From Microvirga thermotolerans (GTDB lineage: Bacteria > Pseudomonadota > Alphaproteobacteria > Rhizobiales > Beijerinckiaceae), in the NCBI RefSeq assembly GCF_009363855.1, contig NZ_CP045423.1:2076001-2140000 (forward strand): 64,000 nt of DNA, written 5' to 3'. Below are positions 25,664 through 35,880 of the stretch, piece by piece. A program made the position numbers and the translations under genes. Position 1 is the first letter of the stretch; each line of letters begins with the position of its first letter. The notes under the pieces are model-generated. The model saw only the letters and a program-made list of their open reading frames with translations. It had not been told where the DNA came from and made no database searches.

Positions 25664-25788
25664 GGGAACTCCGGTGGAGTTAACTTGGCTGTTCCATTGC
25701 CATTCATCTCAGCCGTGAAACAAATGGTCCTGACGGACGTTGGAGGCATATCCCCTATCGCCGCCACGTTTCGCTGCAGGATACCGAG

Positions 25789-26133
25789 ATGAACGGATTG
25801 CAGAAGGTTCTCGTCGTCGACAACGGTGAACGCGAACCGGACAGTGCCCTGTCGGCCGAACTGGCCGAGATGGGCTATGCCAGCGTCACTGCTCCCTTCG
25901 AGGCTGCCGACGACGTGCTGGCGATGATGCCGAGCCCTGCCGCCGTGGTGCTCCAGATGCCCCGCCATGCCAACTGGTCCGAGCGGCGCCGCTTTCTCGA
26001 ACTCGCCCACCGCCTGCGCAGCACGCTTTCGCCTGGCGGCATCCCCGTCCTGATCACCGGCGGGGTGAGCGGTGCCCTGACGATGCTCCAGAACGAACTC
26101 GGCGCCCAGGCGGTCGCCGGACCCGATCTCTGA
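25789..26133 (+). CDS. Degenerate response-regulator receiver-like protein
   Basis: A 114-residue single domain that follows the receiver pattern: VLVVDN, then ELAEMGYASVTA, AAVVLQMPRHANW, LRSTLSPGGIPVLITGG and a final GAQAV. The usual phospho-acceptor Asp (in VLLDxxMP) is replaced by Gln in VVLQMP. The second acidic residue at the N-terminus is Asn, and the conserved C-terminal Lys is missing. It therefore cannot work as a normal phospho-switch. It may be a constitutive or protein-binding pseudo-receiver. It is convergent with mfd and separate from the upstream binding-protein gene by 125 bp. The ATG follows AGGATACCGAG. Confidence 0.65.
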   Translation: MNGLQKVLVVDNGEREPDSALSAELAEMGYASVTAPFEAADDVLAMMPSPAAVVLQMPRHANWSERRRFLELAHRLRSTLSPGGIPVLITGGVSGALTMLQNELGAQAVAGPDL

Positions 26134-26227
26134 TCCCCGACCGGTTGCGGACGCCCCCTCCCGTCCGCCGGGACAGCCTGTGCGGTGCCGTCCCGACTTC
26201 GGGCGCTCGGGAACGTATCCCTTGCGG

Positions 26228-29200
26228 TCAGGCCGCCTTCTTTTCCGCGATCCCGACGAGGTTGCGGAGAATGGTCGTCGTGGCTTTGATCCGCTCGTCC
26301 GCGCTTTCGACATCGCGGATGAACACGATCTTCATGTCCGGACGCACCTTCGCGAAGGACCCCTGTTCCGCCACGTAGGACACCAGCCCCGCCGGGTTGG
26401 CGAAGGCGTTGTCGCGGAAGGAGACGATGATGCCCTTCGGGCCGCCGTCCACCTTCTCCACGTTGGCGCGGCGGCACAGCACCTTGATCGACATGATCTT
26501 GAGGAGCTGGCCGACCTCGGGCGGGAGGGGGCCGAAGCGGTCGATGAGCTCCGCCCCGAAGGCGTCGATCTCGTCGTCCGTCTCCAGGGTGGAGAGGCGG
26601 CGATAAAGGCCGAGGCGCAGCTGCAGGTCCTGCACGTAGGATTCCGGAATCATCACCGGCGCTCCCACAGCGATGGTCGGCGACCACTGGTCCTCCGCCG
26701 GCTCCTCGATGCCCGCCTTCAGCTGCGCCACGGCCTCCTCCAGCATCTGCTGATAGAGCTCGTAGCCGACTTCCTTGATGTGTCCGGACTGCTCCTCGCC
26801 CAGGAGGTTGCCCGCGCCGCGGATGTCGAGGTCGTGGGAGGCGAGCTGGAAGCCCGCGCCGAGCGTGTCGAGGCTCTGCAGCACCTTGAGCCGGCGCTCC
26901 GCCTGCACGGTGAGCGGCTTGTTCGCCGGCACCGAGAACAGGGCATAGGCGCGGGTCTTCGAACGGCCCACCCGGCCCCGCAGCTGGTAGAGCTGCGAGA
27001 GGCCGAACATGTCGGCCCTGTGCACGATGAGGGTGTTCGCGGTCGGGATGTCGAGCCCCGACTCCACGATGGTCGTCGAGAGCAGGATGTCGTACTTGCC
27101 CTCGTAGAAGGCGGTCATCACGTCCTCGAGCTGGCCGGACGCCATCTGCCCATGGGCCACGGCGACCTTCGCCTCCGGCACCTCCTTGTCCAGGAAGGCC
27201 TTGACGTCGCCGAGGTCGTCGAGGCGGGGCACCACGTAGAACGCCTGCCCTCCCCTGTAGCGCTCGCGCAGGAGCGCCTCGCGGATCAGGAGCGGGTCGA
27301 ACGGGGTGACGAAGGTGCGCACGGCCAGGCGGTCGACCGGAGGCGTGGTGATGAGGGACAGCTCCCGCACCCCCGTCAGCGCCAGCTGGAGCGTGCGCGG
27401 GATCGGCGTCGCGGACAGGGTGAGCACGTGCACCTCGGCGCGCAGCTCCTTGAGCCGCTCCTTGTGGGCGACGCCGAAATGCTGCTCCTCGTCGACGACG
27501 ATGAGGCCGAGGTCCTTGAACCTGATCGACTTGCCGAGAAGGGCATGGGTTCCGACGACGATGTCCACGGAGCCGTCGGCCAGACCTTCCTTCACCTTCT
27601 TCATCTCCGCCGCCGGGACGAACCGGGATGCCTGCGCGATGTTGAGCGGCAGCCCGCGGAAGCGCTCCGTGAAGGTCTTGAAGTGCTGGCGGGCGAGGAG
27701 CGTCGTCGGAACGACCACGGCGACCTGCTTGCCGTTCATGGCCGCCACGAAGGCGGCGCGCAGGGCCACTTCCGTCTTGCCGAAGCCCACGTCGCCGCAG
27801 ACCAGGCGGTCCATCGGGCGGCCCGAGGCGAGATCGTCCAGGACAGCCTCGATGGCGTTGAGCTGGTCCTCGGTCTCCTCGTAAGGGAACCGGGCCGCGA
27901 ACTCGTCGTAGAGGCCGTCGGGCGGCACGAGGCGCGGCGCTTCCTTGAGGATGCGGGCCGCCGCGATCTTCATGAGCGCCCCCGCCATCTCGCGGATGCG
28001 CTGCTTCATGCGCGCCTTGCGCGCCTGCCACGCGCCGCCGCCGAGCTTGTCGAGCTGGACTTCGGTCTCCTCCGAGCCGTAGCGGGTCAGGAGCTCGATG
28101 TTCTCGACGGGAAGGAAGAGGCGGTCGCCGCCCGCGTAATGGAGTTCGAGACAATCGTGGGGCGCTCCGGCGGCCTCGATGGTCTTCAGCCCCTCGAACC
28201 GGCCGATGCCGTGGTCCACATGGACCACGAGGTCGCCGGGGGTGAGGGCGGCGACCTCGGTCAGGAAGTCCTGGGGCCGCCGCGACTTGCGCTTCTGGCG
28301 CACCAGGCGGTCGCCGAGGATGTCCTGCTCGCTGATGACCGCAAGGTCCCCGGCTTCGAACCCCGCTTCCAGGCTCCAGACGCCGATGGCGATCTCGGCG
28401 CGCGGCAGGGCCAGTGCGTCGGACAGACGCGGAACGAGGCTCGTCTGGCGCAGGTCGTGGTCCTGGAGCACGTGCGCCAGCCGCTCGCGGGAGCCTTCGG
28501 ACCAGGCGCCGATCACCACGCGCCGGCCGGCGGCCTGAAGGTCGCGGATGTGCCGCACCACGGCCTCGAACACGTTGGCGTTCTCGTCTGCCCGCTCGGC
28601 AATGAAGTTGCGGCCGCGCCGGGCCTCGCAGTCGAGGACGGGGCGCTCCGGCGATTCCGGCACGGCAAAGGGCGTCAGCCGCGCGAGCGGCAGGGTGGCC
28701 GTCCGCGCGGCCCATTCGTCCGGCTTCAGGTAGAGCGCGTCCGGGGGGAGCGGCCGGTAGGGCGCGATGCCGGGCTGGGACTGGCCGAGCCCTTCGCGCC
28801 GCGCCTCGTAGTAGTCCTGGACCTGGGACAGGCGCTCCGCCGCCGCGTCGTCCACGAGGGCGTCGAAGACGAAGGGTACGCCCTCCACATAGTCGAAGAG
28901 CGTGTCGAGACGGTCGTGGAACAGCGGCAGCCAGTGCTCGAGCCCGGGATAGCGCCGCCCCTCGCTGATCGCCTCGTAGAGGCGGTCGTCCCGCGTGGGC
29001 GCACCGAAGGCGGCGACATAGGTCTGGCGGAAGCGCTTGATGCTCTCGGTCGTGAGCTGGACCTCGCTCATGGGGACGAGGTCGAGGGCGCGGAGCGTGC
29101 CGACGGTGCGCTGGGTCTCCGGGTCGAAGGAGCGGATCGATTCGAGGGCGTCGCCGAAGAAGTCGAGCCGGACCGGGTTCGGCAGCCCTGCCGGATAGAG

Positions 29201-29749
29201 ATCGACGATCCCGCCGCGCACGGCGTATTCGCCCGTGTCGCGGACCGTGCCGGTGCGCAGGAACCCGTTGGTTTCGAGCCACTCCACCAGGAGCTTCGTG
29301 TCGACCACGTTGCCGGGTGCGGCGGAGAAGGTCTCCGCCGCGATCCGGGCTTTCGGCGGCACGCGCTGCACCAGGGCATTGACGGTGGTCGAGAGGATGC
29401 GCGGGCGCTCCTCGGAGGTCCTGGAGCGCGTCAGCCGCGCCAGGGTCGTCATGCGCTGGGCCGTCACGCCCGCATTGGGAGAGACCCGGTCGTAGGGCTG
29501 GCAGTCCCAGGCGGGGAACGGCAGGACCTCGATCTCGGGGGCGACGAAGGCCAGGCCGTTCACGAAGTTCTGCTGGCGCATCCCGTCCCGCGCCACGTGA
29601 ACCAGCACGGCCGGCCCCTCCGCCTTCGCCGACAGGCTCCGGGCGAGATCGGCGACGGCCAGTGCGTCGAAACCGTCCGGAACGCTCGCCAGAGTCAGGT
29701 TCCGGCCCTTCGCAAGGGCTTCGACGGCTCGGTTCGGGACGGGTTTCAT
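26228..29749 (-). CDS. mfd: Transcription-repair coupling factor
   Basis: A 1173-residue Mfd. The N-terminal UvrB-like domains are followed by a CarD-like RNA-polymerase interaction domain (LTPGDLVVHVDHGIGRFEGL). The helicase motor has Walker A CGDVGFGKTEVA and the DEEQ box VVDEEQHFG, plus the VVPTTLLARQH and STTIVESGLDIP motifs shared with RecG. The C-terminal D7 domain ends in KKAA. The protein removes stalled RNA polymerase at lesions and recruits UvrA. It starts 77 bp after the end of sdhE on the same strand; sdhE-mfd with divergent recG is a common alphaproteobacterial arrangement. Confidence 0.98.
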   Translation of the reverse strand: MKPVPNRAVEALAKGRNLTLASVPDGFDALAVADLARSLSAKAEGPAVLVHVARDGMRQQNFVNGLAFVAPEIEVLPFPAWDCQPYDRVSPNAGVTAQRMTTLARLTRSRTSEERPRILSTTVNALVQRVPPKARIAAETFSAAPGNVVDTKLLVEWLETNGFLRTGTVRDTGEYAVRGGIVDLYPAGLPNPVRLDFFGDALESIRSFDPETQRTVGTLRALDLVPMSEVQLTTESIKRFRQTYVAAFGAPTRDDRLYEAISEGRRYPGLEHWLPLFHDRLDTLFDYVEGVPFVFDALVDDAAAERLSQVQDYYEARREGLGQSQPGIAPYRPLPPDALYLKPDEWAARTATLPLARLTPFAVPESPERPVLDCEARRGRNFIAERADENANVFEAVVRHIRDLQAAGRRVVIGAWSEGSRERLAHVLQDHDLRQTSLVPRLSDALALPRAEIAIGVWSLEAGFEAGDLAVISEQDILGDRLVRQKRKSRRPQDFLTEVAALTPGDLVVHVDHGIGRFEGLKTIEAAGAPHDCLELHYAGGDRLFLPVENIELLTRYGSEETEVQLDKLGGGAWQARKARMKQRIREMAGALMKIAAARILKEAPRLVPPDGLYDEFAARFPYEETEDQLNAIEAVLDDLASGRPMDRLVCGDVGFGKTEVALRAAFVAAMNGKQVAVVVPTTLLARQHFKTFTERFRGLPLNIAQASRFVPAAEMKKVKEGLADGSVDIVVGTHALLGKSIRFKDLGLIVVDEEQHFGVAHKERLKELRAEVHVLTLSATPIPRTLQLALTGVRELSLITTPPVDRLAVRTFVTPFDPLLIREALLRERYRGGQAFYVVPRLDDLGDVKAFLDKEVPEAKVAVAHGQMASGQLEDVMTAFYEGKYDILLSTTIVESGLDIPTANTLIVHRADMFGLSQLYQLRGRVGRSKTRAYALFSVPANKPLTVQAERRLKVLQSLDTLGAGFQLASHDLDIRGAGNLLGEEQSGHIKEVGYELYQQMLEEAVAQLKAGIEEPAEDQWSPTIAVGAPVMIPESYVQDLQLRLGLYRRLSTLETDDEIDAFGAELIDRFGPLPPEVGQLLKIMSIKVLCRRANVEKVDGGPKGIIVSFRDNAFANPAGLVSYVAEQGSFAKVRPDMKIVFIRDVESADERIKATTTILRNLVGIAEKKAA

Positions 29750-29826
29750 GAGGGATCGACCGGAGGTGAAAGGGGAACGCGGGCCGGAGGGCCCGGTTCA
29801 GGCATGGCGGGACGTCGAGACGGTTT

Positions 29827-30123
29827 TCAGACGTGGATCGGGCTGGTGTGGGAGTGGAATCCCTTCAGCCGGCGGAACACCGGGCTGTCGTAGTTCTCGG
29901 GCGTGGCGGCCTCGCCGGTGATCCAGGAAAGCAGGTCCCGGTCGGGCACCTCGATGAGCCGCTCGAACTCGTCCAGATCCTCCTCCGACATGGTGCCGAT
30001 CTCCGCATCGGCGAAGCGGCCCATGATAAGGTCCATTTCCCGCATGCCGCGGTGCCAGGCCCGGAACAGGGTGCGCCTCCGGCGGACATCGAGATCGGCG
30101 CTGGTGCGTGTCGTTCCGCTCAT
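29827..30123 (-). CDS. sdhE: Succinate dehydrogenase assembly factor SdhE
   Basis: A 98-residue protein (FAD assembly factor 2 family). The signature RGMREMD is the RGxxE motif needed for flavinylation of SdhA, followed by LDEFERLIEVPDRDLLSWI. It acts in the cytoplasm to help covalent FAD attachment. The ATG at 30123 is chosen because GGAG lies seven bases upstream; other in-frame starts occur at 30135 and further up. It is divergent from recG and upstream of mfd. Confidence 0.95.
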   Translation of the reverse strand: MSGTTRTSADLDVRRRRTLFRAWHRGMREMDLIMGRFADAEIGTMSEEDLDEFERLIEVPDRDLLSWITGEAATPENYDSPVFRRLKGFHSHTSPIHV

Positions 30124-30211
30124 CGGATTCTCCATTTGTTCATGAATGGCGTCGCGTCGGGGCGGCTTGGCGGCTATATAACCATCCTGACCAGACTTGC
30201 CACCCGTTCGA

Positions 30212-32329
30212 ATGTCCCTTCGCCCCTCCATTCTCGATCCGCTCTTCGCCCCTGCGAGCACCCTGCCCGGGGTCGGACCGAAGATCGCCCCCCTCCTCGA
30301 CCGCCTGCTCGGCGAGCCGGGCCGGCCGGCGCGGGTCGTGGACCTGCTGTTCCACCTGCCGAGCGGCGGGATCGCCCGGGAGATGAAGGGCTCCATTGCG
30401 GATGCACCCATCGGGGAGCCGGTCACTCTCGCGGTCACCGTGGCGGCCCATCGCCCGCCCCCGCCCGGACGCCGGGCGCCCTACCGCATTCTGGTGGAGG
30501 ACGAGACGGGCGACGTGGTCCTCGTCTTCTTCAACGGCCAGAAGGCGCGGCTGGAGAAGCTCCTTCCCGTCGGCCAGCGCCGCTACGTCTCGGGCAAGAT
30601 CGAGCTCTGGGACGGCATGCGCCAGATGGTGCATCCCGACCGGATCCTCGACGAGAAGGGAATCGGGAGCCTGCCGGCCGTCGAGGCGGTCTACGGCCTC
30701 ACCGAGGGGCTCTCGTCCCGCATGGTCGGGCGCTATGTCGGAGCGGCCCTCGAACGGGTTCCGGCCCTGCCCGAATGGCAGGACCCGGCCTGGATCTCCC
30801 GCAACGCCCTGCCCGCGCTGCCCGAGGCGCTCGCCCTGATCCACCGGCCGGAGGATGCCAGGTCGTTGTCGGAGGAGGCGCTCGCCAAGGCTCCGCCGCG
30901 CCGCCGCCTCGCCTACGACGAGCTCCTGGCCTCGCAGCTCGCCCTGGCCCTGGTGCGCAGCCGGATGCGCCGCCTGCCGGGCCGGACGAATGCCGGGGAC
31001 GGACATCTCGTGGAGAAGATCCGGCGCGCCCTGCCCTTCGGTCTCACCGGGTCACAGGAAAGGGCCGTCGCCGACATCCGCCGGGACCTCGTGGCGGACA
31101 AGCGGATGCTCCGCCTGCTCCAGGGCGACGTGGGCTCCGGCAAGACGGTGGTCGGGCTCCTCGCCATGGCGAGCGCCATCGAGGCGGGCCGCCAGGCCGC
31201 CCTCATGGCGCCGACCGAGATCCTCGCCCGGCAGCATTACGAGCGGATCGCCCCGATGGCCCGCGAAGCGGGCCTGACCGTCGCCCTGCTGACCGGCCGC
31301 GACAAGGGCGCGGAACGCCGGGCCGTTCTCGCCGGACTTGCGGACGGCAGCATCCAGATCGCGGTCGGCACCCATGCCCTGTTCCAGGAAGGCGTCGTCT
31401 TTCACGACCTCGGCCTCGCCGTGGTGGACGAGCAGCATCGCTTCGGGGTCCACCAGCGCCTCGCGCTCGGAGCGAAGGGCGAAGCGGTCGACATCCTGGT
31501 GATGACCGCGACGCCAATTCCCCGAACGCTCGCGCTCACCTATTTCGGCGACATGGACGTCTCCGTGCTCGACGAGAAGCCAGCCGGACGCAAGCCCATC
31601 GCCACGAAGCTCATCTCCATCGAACGCCTCGACGAGATCGTCGGAGCCATCGGACGCGCCCTCGCCAACGGCGATCAGGTGTACTGGGTCTGCCCGCTCG
31701 TGGGCGAGTCCGAGACGGTGGACCTGGCGGCGGCCGAGGAGCGCTTCGAAGAGCTGAGGAGCGTCTTCGGCGACAGGGTCGGGCTGGTGCACGGCAAGCT
31801 CCCCGGCCGGGAGAAGGACGCGGCCATGGAACGGTTCGCAAGGGGCGAGACCAGGATTCTCGTCTCCACGACCGTCATCGAGGTGGGGGTCGACGTGCCG
31901 CAGGCCACAGTCATGGTCATCGAGCACGCGGAGCGGTTCGGGCTGGCGCAGCTGCACCAGCTGCGCGGCCGTATCGGGCGCGGCTCGCGCGCCTCCACCT
32001 GCCTCCTCGTCTACAAGGGGCCTCTCGGTCAGACGGCGCAGGCGCGGCTCGAGATGATGCGCCAGACGGAAGACGGATTCCGGATCGCCGAGGAGGATCT
32101 GCGCCTGCGCGGCGAAGGCGAGGTGCTGGGCACCCGACAGTCCGGCCTTCCGGGCTTCAAGCTCGCGCGGCTCGACGTCGACGGCGACCTTCTCGCCGCC
32201 GCCCGGGACGACGCGCGGCTGATCGTCGAGCGCGACCCCGAACTCGTCAGCGAAAGGGGCCGGGCCCTGCGCATCCTGCTCTACCTCTTCGAGCGGGACG
32301 CGGCGATCAGGCTCCTGAGGGCGGGATAA
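30212..32329 (+). CDS. recG: ATP-dependent DNA helicase RecG
   Basis: A 705-residue superfamily 2 helicase that remodels stalled forks and Holliday junctions. The N-terminal wedge (OB) domain includes RAPYRILVEDETGDVVLVFFNG. Motor motifs are QGDVGSGKTVV (Walker A), VVDEQHRFGV (DEQH) and STTVIEVGVDVPQA (motif V). The C-terminus QTEDGFRIAEEDLRLRGEGEVLGTRQSG is the RecG signature. The ATG at 30212 is preferred over an in-frame TTG at 30197. It is divergent from sdhE and convergent with glmS. Confidence 0.98.
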   Translation: MSLRPSILDPLFAPASTLPGVGPKIAPLLDRLLGEPGRPARVVDLLFHLPSGGIAREMKGSIADAPIGEPVTLAVTVAAHRPPPPGRRAPYRILVEDETGDVVLVFFNGQKARLEKLLPVGQRRYVSGKIELWDGMRQMVHPDRILDEKGIGSLPAVEAVYGLTEGLSSRMVGRYVGAALERVPALPEWQDPAWISRNALPALPEALALIHRPEDARSLSEEALAKAPPRRRLAYDELLASQLALALVRSRMRRLPGRTNAGDGHLVEKIRRALPFGLTGSQERAVADIRRDLVADKRMLRLLQGDVGSGKTVVGLLAMASAIEAGRQAALMAPTEILARQHYERIAPMAREAGLTVALLTGRDKGAERRAVLAGLADGSIQIAVGTHALFQEGVVFHDLGLAVVDEQHRFGVHQRLALGAKGEAVDILVMTATPIPRTLALTYFGDMDVSVLDEKPAGRKPIATKLISIERLDEIVGAIGRALANGDQVYWVCPLVGESETVDLAAAEERFEELRSVFGDRVGLVHGKLPGREKDAAMERFARGETRILVSTTVIEVGVDVPQATVMVIEHAERFGLAQLHQLRGRIGRGSRASTCLLVYKGPLGQTAQARLEMMRQTEDGFRIAEEDLRLRGEGEVLGTRQSGLPGFKLARLDVDGDLLAAARDDARLIVERDPELVSERGRALRILLYLFERDAAIRLLRAG

Positions 32330-32344
32330 GGGTGCACCCTTCGC

Positions 32345-32379
32345 CGCTTCGGGCCGCGTCACGGATGCGTCCCGAAGCG
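32345..32379. terminator. Bidirectional terminator candidate between recG and glmS
   Basis: A perfect 9-bp inverted repeat CGCTTCGGG/CCCGAAGCG with a 17-base loop lies in the 73-bp gap between convergent genes. No long T run follows on either strand. Confidence 0.5.
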
Positions 32380-32402
32380 ACCGCGCGGGTCCTTCGGCCC
32401 TG

Positions 32403-34229
32403 CTACTCCACCGTCACCGACTTCGCGAGGTTGCGAGGCTGGTCCACGTCCTTCCCCATGAAGACGGCGGTGTGATAGGCGAGCAGCTGGATCGGGACCG
32501 AGTGGACGATCGGCGCGACGACCGGGTGCGCCGAGGGCATCACGATGGTCGCCATGGTCTCGAGCCCGGTTTCGAGCGCGCCCTTTTCGTCCGTGATGAG
32601 AACGATGCGCCCGCCCCGGGCCGCAACCTCCTGCATGTTGGAGACGGTCTTCTCGAACACGCCGTCGTGCGGGGCGATCACGATCACCGGCATCGTCTCG
32701 TCGATGAGCGCGATCGGGCCGTGCTTCAGCTCGCCTGCGGCATAGCCCTCGGCATGGATGTAGGAGATTTCCTTCAGCTTGAGAGCCCCTTCCAGGGCGA
32801 GCGGGTAGGACGTGCCGCGCCCGAGATAGAGCACGTCCTTCGCCTTGGAGATCTCGCGCGCCAGGATCTCGATCTGGTGCTCCCGCTTCATCGCCTCGCT
32901 CATGAGACCCGGCACGCCGATCAGGGCGTCCACGAGGGTCTTCTCCTCCTCGGCGGTCAGGGTGCCGCGGGCGCGGCCGGCGGCGATGGCGAGGCACAGG
33001 AGGACGGTGAGCTGGCAGGTGAAGGCCTTGGTCGAAGCGACCCCGACCTCGACGCCCGCGAGCGTCGGGGCGATCACCGCGCTTTCCCGCGCCATGGTCG
33101 ACGTGGGCACGTTCACGACCGAGACGGTGTGCTGCCCCTCGGCGCCGGCGTAGCGCAGGGATGCCAGCGTGTCGGCCGTCTCTCCCGACTGGGAGACGAA
33201 CAGCGCGAGACCGCCGGGTTCCATGGGCGCCTCGCGATAGCGGAACTCGGACGCCACGTCGATCTCGACGGGCACGCGGGCGAGCCGCTCGAACCAGTAC
33301 TTGGACACGAGCCCGGCGAGATAGGCGGTGCCGCAGGCGGAGATCGAGACGCGCTTCAGGTCCTTGAAATCGAACGGCAGCTCGAAGGGCAGCTCGACGC
33401 GTCCCGAGGCGAAGTTCACGTAGTGCGCCAGCGTGCGGCCGACGACCTCGGGCTGTTCGTGGATCTCCTTCGCCATGAAGTGCCGGTAGTTGCCCTTGTC
33501 GGCGAGGAACGAGCCGGAGAGGATCTTGTGCCGCGGGCGCTGGACCGGCTGGCCCCTCTCGTCCCTGATGTCGACGCTGCGGTGGCGCAGGATGGCCCAG
33601 TCCCCGTCCTCGAGATAGGCGATCTCGTCCGTGAAGGGGGCAAGGGCCAGGGCGTCGGAGCCGAGATAGGTCTCGCCGTCGCCATAGCCGATGGCCAGCG
33701 GCGCGCCGTGCCGCGCGCCGATCATCAGGTCGTCCTCGCCCGCGAAGAGGAAGCCGAGGGCGAATGCGCCGCGCAGGCGGGGCAGCGTCACCGCGACCGC
33801 CTCGATGGGCGGCCGGCCCTGCCGCATCTCGTAGGTGACGAGCTGCGCCACCACCTCGGTGTCGGTCTCCGTCTCGAAGCGGATGCCCTTCGCCTCCAGC
33901 GCCGCCTTCAATTCGCGGAAGTTCTCGATGATCCCGTTGTGGACGACCGCCAGCCTGTCGGTGGCATGGGGATGGGCGTTCGTCTCGTTGGGCTTGCCGT
34001 GGGTCGCCCAGCGGGTATGGCCGATGCCGACGATGCCGGAAAGCGGCGCCTGAGAGAGCTTGACCTCCAGGTTGCGGAGCTTGCCTTCGGCCCGGCGCCG
34101 GTCGAGACGGCCGTTCTCAAGTGTTGCGACGCCGGCGGAATCGTAACCGCGATATTCGAGCCGCCTGAGAGCCTCGACGATCTGGCCGGCGACAGGTTCT
34201 TTTCCGACGATTCCAACGATCCCGCACAT
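32403..34229 (-). CDS. glmS: Glutamine--fructose-6-phosphate aminotransferase
   Basis: A 608-residue enzyme making glucosamine-6-phosphate, the first step to UDP-GlcNAc. The ATG at 34229 places the nucleophile Cys at position 2 (MCGIVGIVG), exposed after Met removal. The glutaminase domain covers about residues 1-220 (GHTRWATHG, HNGIIENF). Two SIS domains follow (SACGTAYLAG, VSQSGETADTLA, GRGTSYPLALEGALKLKEISY). The C-terminus KSVTVE is invariant in the family. It lies 108 bp after glmU on the same strand. I see no glmS ribozyme in the leader, as expected outside Gram-positives. Confidence 0.98.
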   Translation of the reverse strand: MCGIVGIVGKEPVAGQIVEALRRLEYRGYDSAGVATLENGRLDRRRAEGKLRNLEVKLSQAPLSGIVGIGHTRWATHGKPNETNAHPHATDRLAVVHNGIIENFRELKAALEAKGIRFETETDTEVVAQLVTYEMRQGRPPIEAVAVTLPRLRGAFALGFLFAGEDDLMIGARHGAPLAIGYGDGETYLGSDALALAPFTDEIAYLEDGDWAILRHRSVDIRDERGQPVQRPRHKILSGSFLADKGNYRHFMAKEIHEQPEVVGRTLAHYVNFASGRVELPFELPFDFKDLKRVSISACGTAYLAGLVSKYWFERLARVPVEIDVASEFRYREAPMEPGGLALFVSQSGETADTLASLRYAGAEGQHTVSVVNVPTSTMARESAVIAPTLAGVEVGVASTKAFTCQLTVLLCLAIAAGRARGTLTAEEEKTLVDALIGVPGLMSEAMKREHQIEILAREISKAKDVLYLGRGTSYPLALEGALKLKEISYIHAEGYAAGELKHGPIALIDETMPVIVIAPHDGVFEKTVSNMQEVAARGGRIVLITDEKGALETGLETMATIVMPSAHPVVAPIVHSVPIQLLAYHTAVFMGKDVDQPRNLAKSVTVE

Positions 34230-34337
34230 GTCACGCAATGTCCCTTGGAGGCTTTCGCCCATTAAGCTTACGGTTCTGCTACTGAGGCCCGTGCCTCACC
34301 TCAAATCAACTTGCGTGACCGATTGTGACATATAGCA

Positions 34338-35711
34338 TCACTTCGATTTCTTGGCCTGGGACTCTATCCGGAAGTTCCGGGCCCATTCCTCCTTAATAAC
34401 CTGGCGCCCGCGCCCGAGGGCGAGGGCGTCGCCCGGCACGTCGTCCGTGATGACGGAGCCGGAGCCCACGAAGGCGCCCGCGCCGATCCTGATCGGCGCC
34501 ACCAGGGAGGAGTTCGAGCCGATGAAGGCGCCCTCCCCGATCTCCGTGCGGTACTTGCCGAAGCCATCGTAGTTGCAGGTGATGGTGCCAGCGCCGATGT
34601 TCGCATCGGCACCGATGCTCGCATCGCCGAGATAGGAGAGATGGTTGGCCTTGGCCCCGGCGCCGAGCTGCGCGTTCTTGATCTCCACGAAGTTCCCGAC
34701 CTTCGCCTTCGGGCCGATCTCGGCTCCAGGCCTGAGCCGCGCGAACGGGCCGATGGTCGCCTGCGCCGCGATGCGGGTGCCCTCCAGGTGGCTGAAGCTG
34801 TGGACGACCACTCCGTCCTCGACGACGACGCCGGGTCCGAACACCACGTGCGGCTCGACGACCACATCCCGACCGAGCTTCGTGTCGTAGCTGAGAAAGA
34901 CGGTTTCCGGCGCCACCAGCGTCACGCCGGCGGCCATGGCGTCCTGGCGCAGCCGGTCCTGGATCATGCGTTCGGCCTGGGCGAGCTGCGCCCGGTCGTT
35001 GACGCCGTGCACCTCCTCCTCCGGCACGGTGGCGGCGACGGCCCTGTGCCCGAGGGCGCGGGCAATCGCCACCGCGTCGGTCAGGTAGTATTCCTGTTTC
35101 GCGTTCCTGTTCTCGATCTTGTCGAGGATCGCGAGCGCGATGTCGCCGCGCAGGGCCATGAGGCCGCCGTTGCACAGGCGGATCGCCCGCTCCGCCTCGC
35201 TCGCGTCCTTGTGCTCCCGGATGTCGAGAAGCTCGTCGCCCGACATGATCAGGCGCCCGTAGCCGGTGGGGTCCTGCGCCTCGAAGCCCAGGCAGACGAT
35301 GGCCGCGCCCTGGGCGAGCGGCGCCCTGAGCCGGGACAGGGTCTCCCGGCTCACGAGGGGCGTATCCGCATAGACCACGATCACGTCGTCCGGCCGGCGC
35401 GCAAGTGCCTCCCGGGCGCTGAGCACCGCATGCCCGGTCCCCAGCCGTTCCCGCTGCACGAAGATCTCCGCGTCCGCCACGTGCCGGCGCGCTTCTTTCG
35501 CAACGTCATCACGGTCGGGGCCGACGACCACCGCGACCCGGTCCGCCCCTGCTGCCGTGACCGTGGCGAGGACGTGGCCGAGCATGGAACGGTTCGCGAC
35601 CGCGTGCAGGACCTTCGGCTTCGAGGACTTCATCCGCGTTCCTTCGCCGGCGGCGAGAACGACGGCGAGGCAGCTCCGGGACGGCGCAGGAGAGGAGATG
35701 GACGATGTCAT
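34338..35711 (-). CDS. glmU: Bifunctional GlcNAc-1-P uridyltransferase / glucosamine-1-P acetyltransferase
   Basis: About 457 residues. The N-terminal pyrophosphorylase domain opens with [20 protein letters not shown] and contains YADTPLVS. The C-terminal left-handed beta-helix shows hexapeptide repeats ([27 protein letters not shown]) and the active site [12 protein letters not shown]. It makes UDP-GlcNAc from the GlmM product in two steps. The start is uncertain: ATG 35711 has no good Shine-Dalgarno, and a TTG at 35738 is also in frame. It is upstream of glmS, so both steps of hexosamine activation are together. It diverges from opgG. Confidence 0.97.
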   Translation of the reverse strand: MTSSISSPAPSRSCLAVVLAAGEGTRMKSSKPKVLHAVANRSMLGHVLATVTAAGADRVAVVVGPDRDDVAKEARRHVADAEIFVQRERLGTGHAVLSAREALARRPDDVIVVYADTPLVSRETLSRLRAPLAQGAAIVCLGFEAQDPTGYGRLIMSGDELLDIREHKDASEAERAIRLCNGGLMALRGDIALAILDKIENRNAKQEYYLTDAVAIARALGHRAVAATVPEEEVHGVNDRAQLAQAERMIQDRLRQDAMAAGVTLVAPETVFLSYDTKLGRDVVVEPHVVFGPGVVVEDGVVVHSFSHLEGTRIAAQATIGPFARLRPGAEIGPKAKVGNFVEIKNAQLGAGAKANHLSYLGDASIGADANIGAGTITCNYDGFGKYRTEIGEGAFIGSNSSLVAPIRIGAGAFVGSGSVITDDVPGDALALGRGRQVIKEEWARNFRIESQAKKSK

Positions 35712-35880
35712 AGGGTTTCGATCCAAAGACGCTTTCAACGGCTGCTAGCCCATTCCGGGGCGTTCGGGCAATTGCCCGATGACTAAATGGCGGCATACAC
35801 CACCAATTCGTTTCCTTCCTCCCCCGCTTTGCTGATATGTACGGCCTCACGCACTTCTGGCTGATCAGCCCTGTTCACTC

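Noticed and set aside
26180..29893. Very long open frame (about 1237 codons) on the plus strand
   Set aside because: It is antisense to mfd, whose helicase motifs are unmistakable. The frame is a by-product of high-GC codon bias and its translation (rich in His, Arg, Gly, Asp repeats) matches no fold.
34230..34337. Possible glmS ribozyme or leader RNA before glmS
   Set aside because: The gap is only 108 bp, lacks the ribozyme core pattern, and the ribozyme is not expected in this class of bacteria.
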